Origin: Lutibacter sp.
Lineage (GTDB): Bacteria > Bacteroidota > Bacteroidia > Flavobacteriales > Flavobacteriaceae
NCBI GenBank assembly: GCA_002733285.1
Contig: NVVE01000011.1
Span: 92,896 to 104,978 of the forward strand
Direction of reading: 5' to 3'
DNA: 12,083 nt
Shown here: positions 1 through 7,875 of the stretch, one piece after another
Layout of the letters: each line of letters opens with the position of its first letter
Numbering within the stretch: the first letter of the stretch is position 1
Made by a program: the position numbers and the translations under genes
Notes under the pieces: model-generated
Seen by the model: only the letters and a program-made list of their open reading frames with translations
Told to the model about the DNA's origin: nothing
Database searches by the model: none

Positions 1-1087
1 TGGGGAAAACATTAAAAACTATTTGTGATTTATAAATTTTAAAAAAATGTTTAAAAAGTGAATAAAATACAATTAAAGATGCCATAAAACCAACTATGCC
101 CGCATAGGCCCATGTACCTAAAAAAACAGAATGTGCTCTTATATAACCAGGACTAACTATTGTTTCTTTATCAGCAATTAAGGCCAGAATACTTGCGTAT
201 TTACCTGATGGGTCTTTGCCCCATGAGCCATGCCCAAATACAGGTTTATCCAATGCAGCATGAAAAAGAACGAAAAAGTCAGAACGCCCGTAATACAATA
301 ATTCAAATGGATTATAGGGATTTGACGCCATATTTAATTGTGAATGTGCATTAGTACCACCAAAACCATGATATAATACCTGGTTAACATAAAATAAGTA
401 ACCAAAGTAAAGAAACAAGATTCCAATTATACCTAATTTTAAAATTTTACCTTTAGTAAATTTGATGTTAATTGTTTTAATATAAAGCAACATAGATGAT
501 ATCATAAATATTAACCCATTGGAACGTGCGTCAAAAGCCATACAAATTAGAGCGAAAACAAAAAATAATAATGCCGTTGTCTTTGTTTTATTCTTTGAAA
601 ACAAATAGTACGCTCCTAACATTACTGCCGGGTTAAGAAAACCGACAAACCGTACTTTAAAATAATTGGTATTTTCTTCCAATATGCCAAGCTCTAAATC
701 ACCTGAGCCAAAGATTAGATGTATTAAAAACATGGCAAGTAGGTAATATATGATGCTATTGGGATTTTTCGATAAATAGTTAACTAAATATATTATTGAG
801 GCCATTGAAAATACCATCACAGCCCAGCCTCTTAAATAATCAGATGGAACCGATTGATTTATTATATCGCTAACAATTTGAGACAGTAATAACACAACTA
901 ATCCACCTAATACCACTCGTAATAATTTATACTTTTTTAATAATCTTTTAATGTTAATAAAGGGCAAGGTAAAAACGGCAATAACTTCGGAAAGCATCAA
1001 CCTGCCGATAAGATCGATAAATACCCCTGTTGTTGCAGCATAAAGAAAAAGGGGAAATTTGTTTTTGGCCACGGATTTATTATTCAA
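1..1087 (-). CDS. Wzy-like O-antigen polymerase / ligase family membrane protein (partial, 3' end beyond window)
   Basis: Reading the minus strand from base 1087 gives 362 codons without a stop, running off the left edge, so the C-terminus is missing. The product is very hydrophobic, with about nine likely membrane segments (for example residues 60-76, 88-104, 112-126, 171-185, 218-234 and 328-346). A large polar loop at about 235-320 contains GRSD (267-270), KPVFGHGSW (281-289) and RAHSVFLGTWAYAGIVG (317-333). This layout of a big periplasmic loop with FGHGSW and HS..L..W...GI.G is typical of the Wzy/WaaL O-antigen polymerase-ligase superfamily, which joins lipid-linked repeat units at the periplasmic face. 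There is no in-frame ATG before residue 31. I chose TTG at 1087 (MNNKSVAKNKF), the first possible start after an in-frame stop; GTG at 1072 is the alternative. The gene lies 37 bp after the methyltransferase stop, so it is probably in the same operon. Polymerase versus ligase cannot be decided here; the Wzx neighbour favours polymerase. Confidence 0.82.
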   Translation of the reverse strand, partial: MNNKSVAKNKFPLFLYAATTGVFIDLIGRLMLSEVIAVFTLPFINIKRLLKKYKLLRVVLGGLVVLLLSQIVSDIINQSVPSDYLRGWAVMVFSMASIIYLVNYLSKNPNSIIYYLLAMFLIHLIFGSGDLELGILEENTNYFKVRFVGFLNPAVMLGAYYLFSKNKTKTTALLFFVFALICMAFDARSNGLIFMISSMLLYIKTINIKFTKGKILKLGIIGILFLYFGYLFYVNQVLYHGFGGTNAHSQLNMASNPYNPFELLYYGRSDFFVLFHAALDKPVFGHGSWGKDPSGKYASILALIADKETIVSPGYIRAHSVFLGTWAYAGIVGFMASLIVFYSLFKHFFKIYKSQIVFNVFP

Positions 1088-1124
1088 TTCTTTTTATACA
1101 AAACATTAATGTGAATTAGATTTC

Positions 1125-1850
1125 TTAACTCCATGTTTCTGGCTTAAATAAATCATTGTCAGAAACAAAAAATATATCTGCTTGCAATAGAGATCTATCA
1201 TGATTTCTTCTATTAGCTTCCACTATATCAAAGATTCTAAACCCTTTTTCAGCAAAATATTTAATTACTTCATGAGCTAAAGGTGCATCATCATATACTT
1301 TCCTAAATGAAATTTCGACTTGTATTACTTTGCATGAATTTAATATTTTGGAAGCACCAGCTAAAACTTCTAATTCAGCACCTTGAACATCAATTTTCAT
1401 GAAACTATTCTTATGTAGGTTATCCTCAGTTATAAATGAATCTAAGGTTCGAAGAGGTACTTTACGCTTTTCTCCACCCCACTCGCTACTAAATTTACTT
1501 GATTGATTGGCATGGACATAAAATTCCAATTCTCCTTCATTTTTACCTAAGGCACAACAATAGTGCATAACCTTTTGGAAACTTTTCGATAGAATGTCTA
1601 AGGCTAATTCATTTTCTTGTAATGGATCAAACAATAAATAACTTGCTTCTGGAAATAGATTTAATAATTCTCTTGTCCAATTACCTTTAGCTGCTCCAAT
1701 ATCAAATATTGCATCTGGTATCATTCCTGCACTTTTTATTTTCTTCCAAACTTCAATATGGGAACCTAATACTAAATTTTTATGAACCAGATTGTAAGAA
1801 AGGTATTTACCTAAAAAATGGTTTAATAGTGTTAAAATATATTGTTTCAT
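1125..1850 (-). CDS. FkbM-family SAM-dependent methyltransferase
   Basis: A 241-residue protein with a class I methyltransferase fold. Motif I, FDIGAAKG (49-56), is the SAM-binding glycine loop; LFDP (73-76) is the acidic end of strand 2; PLRTLDSF (132-139) and MKIDVQGAELEVL (151-163) are the signature segments of the FkbM family. Members generally O-methylate hydroxyl groups of sugars or secondary metabolites, and in polysaccharide clusters they usually cap or decorate a sugar. The acceptor cannot be told from the sequence. The gene starts 25 bp after the flippase stop and ends 37 bp before the polymerase, which supports co-transcription and a role in modifying the repeat unit. No membrane segment or signal peptide is visible, so a cytoplasmic site is expected. 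The length is normal for the family and the ATG start at 1850 needs no adjustment. Confidence 0.9.
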   Translation of the reverse strand: MKQYILTLLNHFLGKYLSYNLVHKNLVLGSHIEVWKKIKSAGMIPDAIFDIGAAKGNWTRELLNLFPEASYLLFDPLQENELALDILSKSFQKVMHYCCALGKNEGELEFYVHANQSSKFSSEWGGEKRKVPLRTLDSFITEDNLHKNSFMKIDVQGAELEVLAGASKILNSCKVIQVEISFRKVYDDAPLAHEVIKYFAEKGFRIFDIVEANRRNHDRSLLQADIFFVSDNDLFKPETWS

Positions 1851-1875
1851 TACTTAATTTTTATAACTTTTATTT

Positions 1876-3255
1876 TTAATCATTCCAAATTCCTTTTGCT
1901 TTATTTTTAACTAATAATCTAACCTGTATATGCGCAAAAATTAGTATAAAAGTGCTAAATATAGCAGATGATAATATTACACCAACAATTCCTGTGTTTT
2001 TCCCCAAAAATAAAGCAAATGGGATATGACAAATTATCGCAAAAATGTAAGTCATAGTTTGTATTTTTATTTTACCTATTCCATTGAGAAGAGGTGTATA
2101 AAGCCAAATAAGTAGCAGAACCATATTATTTACACCTACAATTATAGTTGTAGAAATAGGTATATATACTGAATTTCCAATCCATAAAACATAAATATAT
2201 TTTGAAATAAGAATAAGAACACATATTCCTAAAATGCCTAAAAAAGAAATATATGTTAATTTTTTCAACGTAGTTTGCATCCAGTAAAAGTCGTTCTTCA
2301 CATAAGCTTCAGTAAATGCAGACCAAAAAGGTGCCATGATTATAGAAAAAGCCATTACTATTATTCCGAAGTATTTATTAGCGATATTGAAAGAAGCAAC
2401 AGCTTCCATATTACTGATATGAGCTATAATAATATTATTAGTCTGATAAATTACTATTACACCAATCTGAATTAAGAAAAACTTACTACCTAGCTTTATT
2501 ATATCATATACTGATGAAAGTTTAAAATATTTCAACGATGGAATAAAATATTTGTAATCAGTAGTATAAAACCAAAGAGATGCAATGATTATTATAAAAA
2601 CTGGTGCCCCGCTTAGAGCCAAGCCTAAATTTATTAATGATCCATGAGTTGTCTTAGTAAGTATATAAATAATACATAATGCAATTAATTGACCTAACAT
2701 ATCAAAAAACATAGCTTTTGCTGGTTTTTGATCTGCAATAATAATCGTATTTATTGTTTTTAAGACCATTTGTAAACAAAAGAAACTAACTACTATAAAA
2801 GCTAGTTTTGAAAGTTCAACTGCCATTTCCTCTGGTGCATTTAATATCGTGCTCCAGTTAAGAAAAAAGTTTGTAATTAAAAATATTAACCAAACAATCG
2901 TAAAAAGTATTGCAAGAGTAGTATAAGTTGTACTTACATAAATACGGGCTTTTTCGTAATTCCCTGAAGCTTTTGCTTCAGCAAAGCGATTTCTTAATCC
3001 ATTCCCAAAACCAATATCAAAAAAACTAATCCAACCAATTATAGAGCTAAGAGTCAGCCATATACCATATTGCGAAGGATTTACATAGTTAATAGTTAAG
3101 GGAACCAAAGCCAGATTTATAGCAATGGATAACCCTTTTATAAGAAATGAAGATGCAATATTTTTTTTTACCTCAAGGGTGCGTTGGTGCCCCTTTGCGA
3201 AAAAATCATTTACTAATTTAATTGCGCTATTTTTTAATTGGAAAATTCTAACCAC
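1876..3255 (-). CDS. wzx: Wzx-type oligosaccharide (O-unit) flippase, MATE/MOP superfamily
   Basis: A 459-residue integral membrane protein with about 12 hydrophobic helices spread over its whole length. The N-terminal part, including IGWISFFDIGFGNGLRNRFA (73-92), is typical of polysaccharide flippases in Bacteroidota. Such proteins move undecaprenyl-diphosphate-linked repeat units from the cytoplasmic to the periplasmic face of the inner membrane. The start codon is GTG at 3255, four bases after the fcl stop (TAG at 3262-3260). The same frame is closed upstream by TGA and has no ATG until far inside the gene, so the GTG is well supported and translational coupling to fcl is likely. The first ~30 residues are polar and basic, in keeping with a cytoplasmic N-terminus. 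An A9 run at codons 29-32 (3161-3169) could slip. The symbol is given by function; sequence within this family is weakly conserved. Confidence 0.88.
   Translation of the reverse strand: MVRIFQLKNSAIKLVNDFFAKGHQRTLEVKKNIASSFLIKGLSIAINLALVPLTINYVNPSQYGIWLTLSSIIGWISFFDIGFGNGLRNRFAEAKASGNYEKARIYVSTTYTTLAILFTIVWLIFLITNFFLNWSTILNAPEEMAVELSKLAFIVVSFFCLQMVLKTINTIIIADQKPAKAMFFDMLGQLIALCIIYILTKTTHGSLINLGLALSGAPVFIIIIASLWFYTTDYKYFIPSLKYFKLSSVYDIIKLGSKFFLIQIGVIVIYQTNNIIIAHISNMEAVASFNIANKYFGIIVMAFSIIMAPFWSAFTEAYVKNDFYWMQTTLKKLTYISFLGILGICVLILISKYIYVLWIGNSVYIPISTTIIVGVNNMVLLLIWLYTPLLNGIGKIKIQTMTYIFAIICHIPFALFLGKNTGIVGVILSSAIFSTFILIFAHIQVRLLVKNKAKGIWND
3161..3169 (-). repeat. A9 homopolymer inside the start of the flippase gene
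   Basis: Nine consecutive T on the plus strand (A9 in the coding strand) cover codons 29-32 (V-K-K-N) of the flippase. As written, the frame is intact. Gain or loss of one base would end the protein soon after residue 32. A8 runs also occur in the export gene and elsewhere in this AT-rich window, so the run is unusual mainly because it is the longest noticed in a coding region and lies near a 5' end. Confidence 0.6.
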
Positions 3256-3259
3256 TCGT

Positions 3260-4207
3260 CTATTTAATAAATTTCAAATCATTCTTATGTTCCAAAAACC
3301 AGGTATAGGTGTGTTCAATCCCTTTTTTTAGATCCATATGCGCTTTCCACCCCAATTTATTTAATTTAGTAACATCCATCAGTTTACGAGGAGTACCATC
3401 GGGTTTTGTACTATCCCAAACAATAGCACCCGTATGCACTACAGCTTTTTGTATTGTTTCTGCCAATTGCTTAATGGTTACATCTTTACCTGTGCCCACA
3501 TTGTATAAATACTCAGGGAGTTTGTTTTCTATTGCAAATACCACCGCTTTTGCCATATCATCTACATGTAAAAATTCGCGCATAGGTGTACCAGAGCCCC
3601 AAAGAGTTACAGAAGTATTGTTATTTAATTTGGCCTCGTGAAATTTTCTTATCATTGCTGGTAATACATGCGATGTTTTTAAATTGAAATTATCATACGG
3701 TCCATATAAATTGGTAGGCATCAAACTCACAAAGTCTTTATTGTACTGATTACGTATTGCTTCACACAATTTTACACCTGAAATTTTTGCAATGGCATAA
3801 CCTTCATTGGTTGGTTCTAATGCACCTGTTAGTAAGTATTCTTCTTTTAATGGTTGTTGTGCAAGTTTTGGGTAAATACAAGAACTTCCCAAAAAAATAA
3901 ATTTTGAAGTATTATTTTGATGTGCTGCATGAATTAAATTGTTTTGTATTTGCATATTTTCTAGTAAAAACCCAAACTGGTTTTCGCTGTTCGCTAAAAT
4001 ACCACCAACTTTAGCAGCAGCATCTACAATAATATCTGGTTTTTCTGTGGCTATAAAACTATTAACGGCTGCTTGGTTACGGAGGTCTAATTCCTTACTG
4101 GTTTTACCAATAAGATTGGTATGGCCTTGATCTTTGAGGGCTCGCCATACAGCCGAGCCTACCATACCTCTATGACCCGCAATATATATTTTTGATGATT
4201 TGTTCAT
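3260..4207 (-). CDS. fcl: GDP-L-fucose synthase (GDP-4-keto-6-deoxy-D-mannose 3,5-epimerase/4-reductase)
   Basis: The 315-residue protein aligns by eye along its whole length with E. coli Fcl/WcaG. It carries an N-terminal Rossmann NADP site, AGHRGMVGSA (10-19), the GSSCIYP segment (107-113) with the catalytic Ser and Cys110, the Y137-x3-K141 pair of extended short-chain dehydrogenases, and His180 in the SH motif after PTNLYGPYDNF (164-174). KPDGTPRKLMDV (268-279) is also conserved. The enzyme epimerises C3 and C5 of GDP-4-keto-6-deoxymannose and then reduces C4 with NADPH, giving GDP-L-fucose; it is cytoplasmic. It acts directly after Gmd, encoded upstream. The ATG at 4207 is preceded by an A-rich stretch (AAAAGAAAAA) as is common in Bacteroidota. 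All expected catalytic residues are present, so I expect an active enzyme. Confidence 0.97.
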   Translation of the reverse strand: MNKSSKIYIAGHRGMVGSAVWRALKDQGHTNLIGKTSKELDLRNQAAVNSFIATEKPDIIVDAAAKVGGILANSENQFGFLLENMQIQNNLIHAAHQNNTSKFIFLGSSCIYPKLAQQPLKEEYLLTGALEPTNEGYAIAKISGVKLCEAIRNQYNKDFVSLMPTNLYGPYDNFNLKTSHVLPAMIRKFHEAKLNNNTSVTLWGSGTPMREFLHVDDMAKAVVFAIENKLPEYLYNVGTGKDVTIKQLAETIQKAVVHTGAIVWDSTKPDGTPRKLMDVTKLNKLGWKAHMDLKKGIEHTYTWFLEHKNDLKFIK

Positions 4208-4623
4208 TTTTTCTTTTAGTTTACCTAGGCTATTTTTTTAAGATCATTTTATAATTACCATTTATATTTTTCTTTAAGAATTGTCTATTTTGTCTTGATA
4301 CAAAACAGACTAAAAAATCAAGTTTATCTTTAGGAAATTGCTTCGCACCACAAGTTCTCGAAATTCAATGCTTAATGCTAACGCATTGCACTTCCATTTC
4401 TTCACTTCTTATTTCTTAGGATTAACCTCTCCAATTGTAATAAACTCTTAAAGTTAAACTAACTAATTTATTCTTGATAAAATAGCGAAATTGATTTATA
4501 ATGAAATTTAAAACAGGTCAATGGTTTTTATTTTTAAAGAAGCTATTCTTAAACTTCACCTACCAAAGCGCCGTCTGGCTCCTTCATTAAAACGGTTACC
4601 AACCATTTTCTTAACATTCGATC
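4208..4623. other. 416-bp gene-free gap between gmd and fcl; possible coding remnant
   Basis: Other gaps between adjacent polysaccharide genes here are 4 to about 90 bp, so this one stands out. On the minus strand, 4364-4230 is stop-free for 44 codons (ends in TAG) and encodes a protein-like stretch beginning ISRTCGAKQFPKDKLDFLVC, but it has no start codon. A second overlapping frame from GTG 4405 to TAG 4310 gives 31 residues (MKKWKCNALALSIEF...). A small perfect hairpin, AATGC-TAAC-GCATT, lies at 4374-4387. There is no U-rich tail, so it is not a convincing terminator. No Bacteroidota-type promoter (TAnnTTTG) was found on the minus strand. It may be the residue of a deleted gene or a non-coding leader for fcl; nothing decides between these. 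Confidence 0.4.
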
Positions 4624-5739
4624 CTACTCAAAATGATTTAAGGTTGGATAAGCTCCATTTTTTAAGTATTGTTCCTTCTTCATTAAATGCACATCGCTTT
4701 CCATCATTTCTTTAATTAACTCTTCTAAATTATATTTTGGTATCCAACCTAATTTAGTGTTTGCCTTTGTTGGATCTCCAACTAACAAATCTACTTCTGT
4801 AGGTCTAAAATATTTAGCATCTACTGCCAAAACTTCTTTACCATTTGCTATTTGATATTTAGGATTTACACAAGATTTTACAAGCCCCTTTTCATTTACC
4901 CCTTCTCCTATAAATTCTAATTCAATCCCCACTTCAGCAAAACTCATTCTAACAAATTCTCTAACTGTAGTAGTTTTACCAGTTGCTATCACCCAATCTT
5001 CAGGTTCTTCTGCCTGTAAAATCATCCACATCATACGCACATAATCTTTTGCATGTCCCCAATCGCGTTTGGCATCTAAATTTCCCAAATAAAATTTATC
5101 CTGTAATCCTAAAGCAATACGGGAAGCGGCTCTTGTTATTTTACGTGTTACAAAAGTTTCACCTCTAATAGGCGATTCATGGTTGAATAAAATTCCGTTA
5201 CAAGCATACATATCATACGCTTCTCTGTAATTTACTGTTATCCAATATGCGTATAGCTTGGCTACTCCATAGGGGCTTCTTGGATAAAATGGTGTCGTTT
5301 CAGATTGTGGCACTTCCTGTACTTTTCCATACAATTCAGATGAAGATGCCTGATAAATTCGAGTTTTCTTCTCTAAACCTAATAAACGAACTGCATCCAG
5401 GATTCTTAACGTTCCTAATCCGTCAGCATTCCCTGTATATTCAGGAATTTCAAATGAAACTTGCACATGGCTCATAGCTGCCAAATTATAGATTTCGTCA
5501 GGCTGAATTTCTTGAATCAGACGAATTAAATTTGTACTATCTGTCATATCACCATAATGCAAAATAAAATTTCTATTTTCTATATGAGGATCCTGGTACA
5601 AATGGTCAATTCTATCGGTATTAAAAGAAGAAGAACGTCGTTTTAACCCATGTACAATATATTCTTTTTTTAATAAAAATTCACTTAAATATGCTCCATC
5701 TTGCCCTGTTACTCCAGTAATAAACGCTACTTTTTTCAT
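4624..5739 (-). CDS. gmd: GDP-mannose 4,6-dehydratase
   Basis: The 371-residue protein is within a few residues of E. coli Gmd and matches it throughout. Visible are the NADP-binding [10 protein letters not shown] (9-18), [15 protein letters not shown] (34-48), the active-site segment SSSELYG with Ser133 and Glu135, the Y157-x3-K161 pair, and [16 protein letters not shown] (186-201), which lines the GDP-sugar site. The enzyme converts GDP-D-mannose to GDP-4-keto-6-deoxy-D-mannose, the committed step to GDP-L-fucose and other 6-deoxyhexoses (GDP-rhamnose, GDP-perosamine). With fcl as the next gene, GDP-L-fucose is the expected product. The ATG start at 5739 lies 72 bp after the nucleotidyltransferase stop. 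Ser replaces the Thr found in some homologues in the catalytic triad, a conservative change. Confidence 0.97.
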   Translation of the reverse strand: MKKVAFITGVTGQDGAYLSEFLLKKEYIVHGLKRRSSSFNTDRIDHLYQDPHIENRNFILHYGDMTDSTNLIRLIQEIQPDEIYNLAAMSHVQVSFEIPEYTGNADGLGTLRILDAVRLLGLEKKTRIYQASSSELYGKVQEVPQSETTPFYPRSPYGVAKLYAYWITVNYREAYDMYACNGILFNHESPIRGETFVTRKITRAASRIALGLQDKFYLGNLDAKRDWGHAKDYVRMMWMILQAEEPEDWVIATGKTTTVREFVRMSFAEVGIELEFIGEGVNEKGLVKSCVNPKYQIANGKEVLAVDAKYFRPTEVDLLVGDPTKANTKLGWIPKYNLEELIKEMMESDVHLMKKEQYLKNGAYPTLNHFE

Positions 5740-5811
5740 TATTATTTTTATTAGTTTTTATATTAGCTTGTAGATTAAATAAAATAATTAACAATCATTT
5801 CTTTACTTGTC

Positions 5812-6233
5812 CTATTGCTTTAATAACCAAGATGAAGATTGTATTTTATTACCTAAACCATCAATCAATTCTATCCCTAAAGTTTCACATAGTTCTATTT
5901 CTGGTATACTTTCATTAGTCTGATCACCTCCATTTGCAAAAACCAATTTCATAAATTTCGAAAATTTGGCATGTATCATTTTGATTGTTTTATTAACGGT
6001 TCTATCTTCATCTATTGAAAGAAAACATTGATCTACACTTTTAATATTTTCGACAATAAATTTTCTTTCTTCTTCTAATTGGAATTCTTGTGATTTATTT
6101 AATGCTCTCTGTAAATCATTATTTATAATAACAAACAATTCATCTCCATGTGATTTTGCATTGTTTAAATATTCGATATGTCCTTTATGAATAGGGTTAA
6201 AATAACCACTTACAATTATTGCTTTTTTTTCAT
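5812..6233 (-). CDS. Cytidylyltransferase-type nucleotidyltransferase, frame broken in an A8 tract after the ATG
   Basis: From about base 6222 down to the stop at 5812 the minus strand encodes a nucleotidyltransferase of the glycerol-3-phosphate cytidylyltransferase/RfaE-like group: SGYFNPIHKGHIEYL with the HxGH nucleotide-binding motif, then SIDEDRT, FANGGD and a C-terminal QSSSWLL. The natural start is ATG at 6233, but this is followed by eight A, giving MKKKQ-stop; nine A would give MKKKAIIVSGYFNPIHKGH in one 140-residue frame (HxGH at 16-19). The true frame itself has no ATG, GTG or TTG before TTG 6138, which lies after the HxGH motif and would give an inactive 108-residue protein. Family members activate small sugars or polyols as CDP (or ADP) derivatives for polysaccharides; the substrate is unknown here. 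The rest of the gene is intact, which argues for recent loss, reversible slippage or a sequencing error rather than old decay. Confidence 0.8.
6223..6230 (-). repeat. A8 tract directly after the nucleotidyltransferase ATG (frame-breaking)
   Basis: Eight T on the plus strand at 6223-6230 adjoin CAT (ATG) at 6231-6233. The downstream coding frame requires a run of nine (or six) A, so the gene is one base out of frame. The position, immediately behind the start codon, is typical of slippage-controlled genes but also of homopolymer miscounts. Confidence 0.85.
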
Positions 6234-6323
6234 AATTTTTATGTACGTTTAGGTTTGTTTGATCTAAAGCCCTTTACTAAGTTTTAAAATTTATTCAATC
6301 CTATATTAAAAAAAATCTTGTAT

Positions 6324-7442
6324 TTATTCACTCCACTTCTCTTTTAACTCTTTCAAATAGCCTTTCCCAAACACCAATCCAATACCTACACTACCACCTA
6401 TAAAAGTCCAAATTACTAAGATCATTAATCGTTTTGGATTTGCTTTTTCTATTGGTACCGACACTGGTTTTAAAACCGTAAACACTGGGGTATTTTCTTT
6501 TACTTGTAGCTGTTGGGTTATTAATTGTTTAGCTAATTCAGCATAAATGCTATATGCCAGATCATATTCAGATTGCAACCTTTGTAATTTTGTTTGAGCT
6601 ATAGCCGTTGTTACATGTTGATTATGGTCTCTAAAGTGTGCCAATTGTTGTTGTTTTAATTTAAACGCTTGTTCTTTCTCAAGGTATCTTTCCTCAATAA
6701 ACTTTAATTGCTCAGTAGATTTTTGGGTCCTGAAATTGATGATATATTGTTGTAATAATTTTTGTACTCTTTTTGTAAATTCAGCTGCTGCTATTGCTTC
6801 GGGCATATTGACGGAAACTATCACATAGCCATCTTTTTGGTCTATTTCTAAAGATAGTTGTTCTCTAATCCGTTTTATTAATTTACTTTCTTCGATTGTG
6901 ATACTAAGGAGGTTGTTAGATCCTTCGATTTTGCTCAGAATGACATCATTTGGTGTTCCTTTTATGGATTTTGTAATGAGCACTGGCAAGTCAATGGTAT
7001 ATTTTTTTAGTATACTCAAAACACTCGATCTGTAAATATTTTTATAATAGTTGCTATAACTTATTGGTTTATCTTTTCCTTTTATAGTTAATGGGGTTTG
7101 TAACAACTCTATTTGAAAAGGAATACTATTTACAATTTGCGGATATAAGGCTGGTGAAATTCCTGAACTGCTTCCCATACTCCCTAAATTGACTCCTGCC
7201 ATTGCAGCTAAGCCTCCTAAATTTCCTCCAATTTTAGATTTGGAAGTCTGTGGAACAAAGGTCGTAGATGCGGTATATTCTTTTGGTGAGAAAATAGCTA
7301 CAAATAAACCAATTGCCATAAAAATTAGGGTGGTTCTTATTACTGTTTTTCTACCTTCCCATAAGGTTTTAGCTAAAGCGATGAGGTCTATTTCGTCTTC
7401 ATCAACAGAATGGTGCTGGTTAGTAAATGTAGGTTTGTTCAT
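6324..7442 (-). CDS. wzz: Wzz-like chain-length determinant / polysaccharide co-polymerase without kinase domain
   Basis: The 372-residue protein has the Wzz plan. A short cytoplasmic N-terminus with EDEIDLIALAKTLWEGRK (15-32) precedes membrane segment 1 (34-51) and FSPKEYTASTTFVPQ (51-65), then a long periplasmic part with a likely coiled coil (240-310) rich in Glu, Lys and Gln. PVSVPIEKANPKR (326-338) leads into membrane segment 2 (339-358) and a short basic tail. It should sit in the inner membrane, govern polymer length and couple Wzy to the export protein. There is no Walker A/B or Tyr-rich C-terminal domain, so it is not a fused BY-kinase. A Gly/Ser/Met-rich stretch at 71-95 is typical of Bacteroidota members. 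The ATG at 7442 is 36 bp from the nearest repeat unit, so the repeats lie in its presumed 5' leader. It precedes the nucleotidyltransferase by 90 bp. Confidence 0.9.
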   Translation of the reverse strand: MNKPTFTNQHHSVDEDEIDLIALAKTLWEGRKTVIRTTLIFMAIGLFVAIFSPKEYTASTTFVPQTSKSKIGGNLGGLAAMAGVNLGSMGSSSGISPALYPQIVNSIPFQIELLQTPLTIKGKDKPISYSNYYKNIYRSSVLSILKKYTIDLPVLITKSIKGTPNDVILSKIEGSNNLLSITIEESKLIKRIREQLSLEIDQKDGYVIVSVNMPEAIAAAEFTKRVQKLLQQYIINFRTQKSTEQLKFIEERYLEKEQAFKLKQQQLAHFRDHNQHVTTAIAQTKLQRLQSEYDLAYSIYAELAKQLITQQLQVKENTPVFTVLKPVSVPIEKANPKRLMILVIWTFIGGSVGIGLVFGKGYLKELKEKWSE

Positions 7443-7478
7443 GGTGTTACTATCTTGTTGATTTGGTTATTCATTTGC

Positions 7479-7840
7479 GTCATCCTGAGGCAACTCAGGA
7501 TCTTTTGACATGGAACTCCTTTTTTAACAGATTCTGGATCAAGTCCAGAATGACGTTGGGTTAATTCTGTGATTCCGAATTAATCCTTCGGCAAGTTCAA
7601 TGTGACATTTTTATTATTCGTGTCATCCTGAGGCAACTCAGGATCTTTTGAAATGGAACTCCTTTTTTAAAAGATTCCGGATCAAGTCCAGAATGACGTT
7701 GGGTTAATTCTGTGATTCCAAATTAATCCTTCGGCAAGCTCAATGTGACATTTTTATTATTCGTGTCATCCTGAGGCAACTCAGGATCTTTTGAAATGGG
7801 ACTCCTTTTTTAAAAGATTCCGGATCAAGTCCGGAATGAC
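7479..7840. repeat. 2.5 copies of a 143-bp tandem repeat made of inverted double hairpins
   Basis: GTCATCCTGAGGCAACTCAG begins at 7479, 7622 and 7765, a spacing of exactly 143 bp each time. Each copy opens with a 76-bp unit (7479-7554, 7622-7697, 7765-7840) beginning GTCAT and ending ATGAC. The unit holds one hairpin ATCCTGAG-GCAA-CTCAGGAT and a second such as TTCCGGA-TCAAG-TCCGGAA, with about 25 bp of T/A-rich sequence between. A 67-bp linker containing CCTTCGGCAAG and TCAATGTGACA follows in copies 1 and 2; copy 3 lacks it and runs into a GGTT microsatellite. Copies differ at only a few bases. The array lies between the GIY-YIG gene and the Wzz gene, in non-coding DNA. Confidence 0.93.
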
Positions 7841-7856
7841 GGTTGGTTGGTTGGTT
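7841..7856. repeat. (GGTT)4 microsatellite at the end of the tandem array
   Basis: Four perfect GGTT units follow directly after the ATGAC end of the third repeat copy and precede the GIY-YIG stop codon by 19 bp. It is a simple-sequence tract in non-coding DNA and could vary in length between isolates. Confidence 0.8.
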
Positions 7857-7875
7857 GTTCAGCATAACATCCTAC

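Noticed and set aside
160..354. Plus-strand 64-residue frame
   Set aside because: Lies opposite the continuous Wzy-like membrane protein frame, has no family features and no neighbours on its strand.
3309..3641. Plus-strand 110-residue frame inside fcl
   Set aside because: Antisense to the well-matched, complete GDP-L-fucose synthase; its composition is that of a mirrored frame.
4374..4387. Rho-independent terminator between gmd and fcl
   Set aside because: The AATGC/GCATT hairpin has only five pairs and no run of T follows it on either strand.
4521..4715. Plus-strand 64-residue frame overlapping the 3' end of gmd
   Set aside because: Half of it is antisense to gmd, and the part in the gap shows no recognisable protein character.
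5812..6138. TTG-started 108-residue version of the nucleotidyltransferase
   Set aside because: It would omit the HxGH nucleotide-binding motif, which is encoded intact upstream in the same frame; the start is only a result of the frameshift in the A8 run.
6324..7442. Fused BY-kinase (Wzc-type) domain
   Set aside because: The protein ends shortly after the second membrane segment, with no Walker motifs or tyrosine cluster.
7189..7461. Plus-strand 90-residue frame opposite the Wzz-like gene
   Set aside because: Mirror of a coding region with clear family features; no independent start or domain evidence.
7479..7840. CRISPR array
   Set aside because: The period is 143 bp and the whole period, including the would-be spacer, is nearly identical between copies; there are no cas genes.
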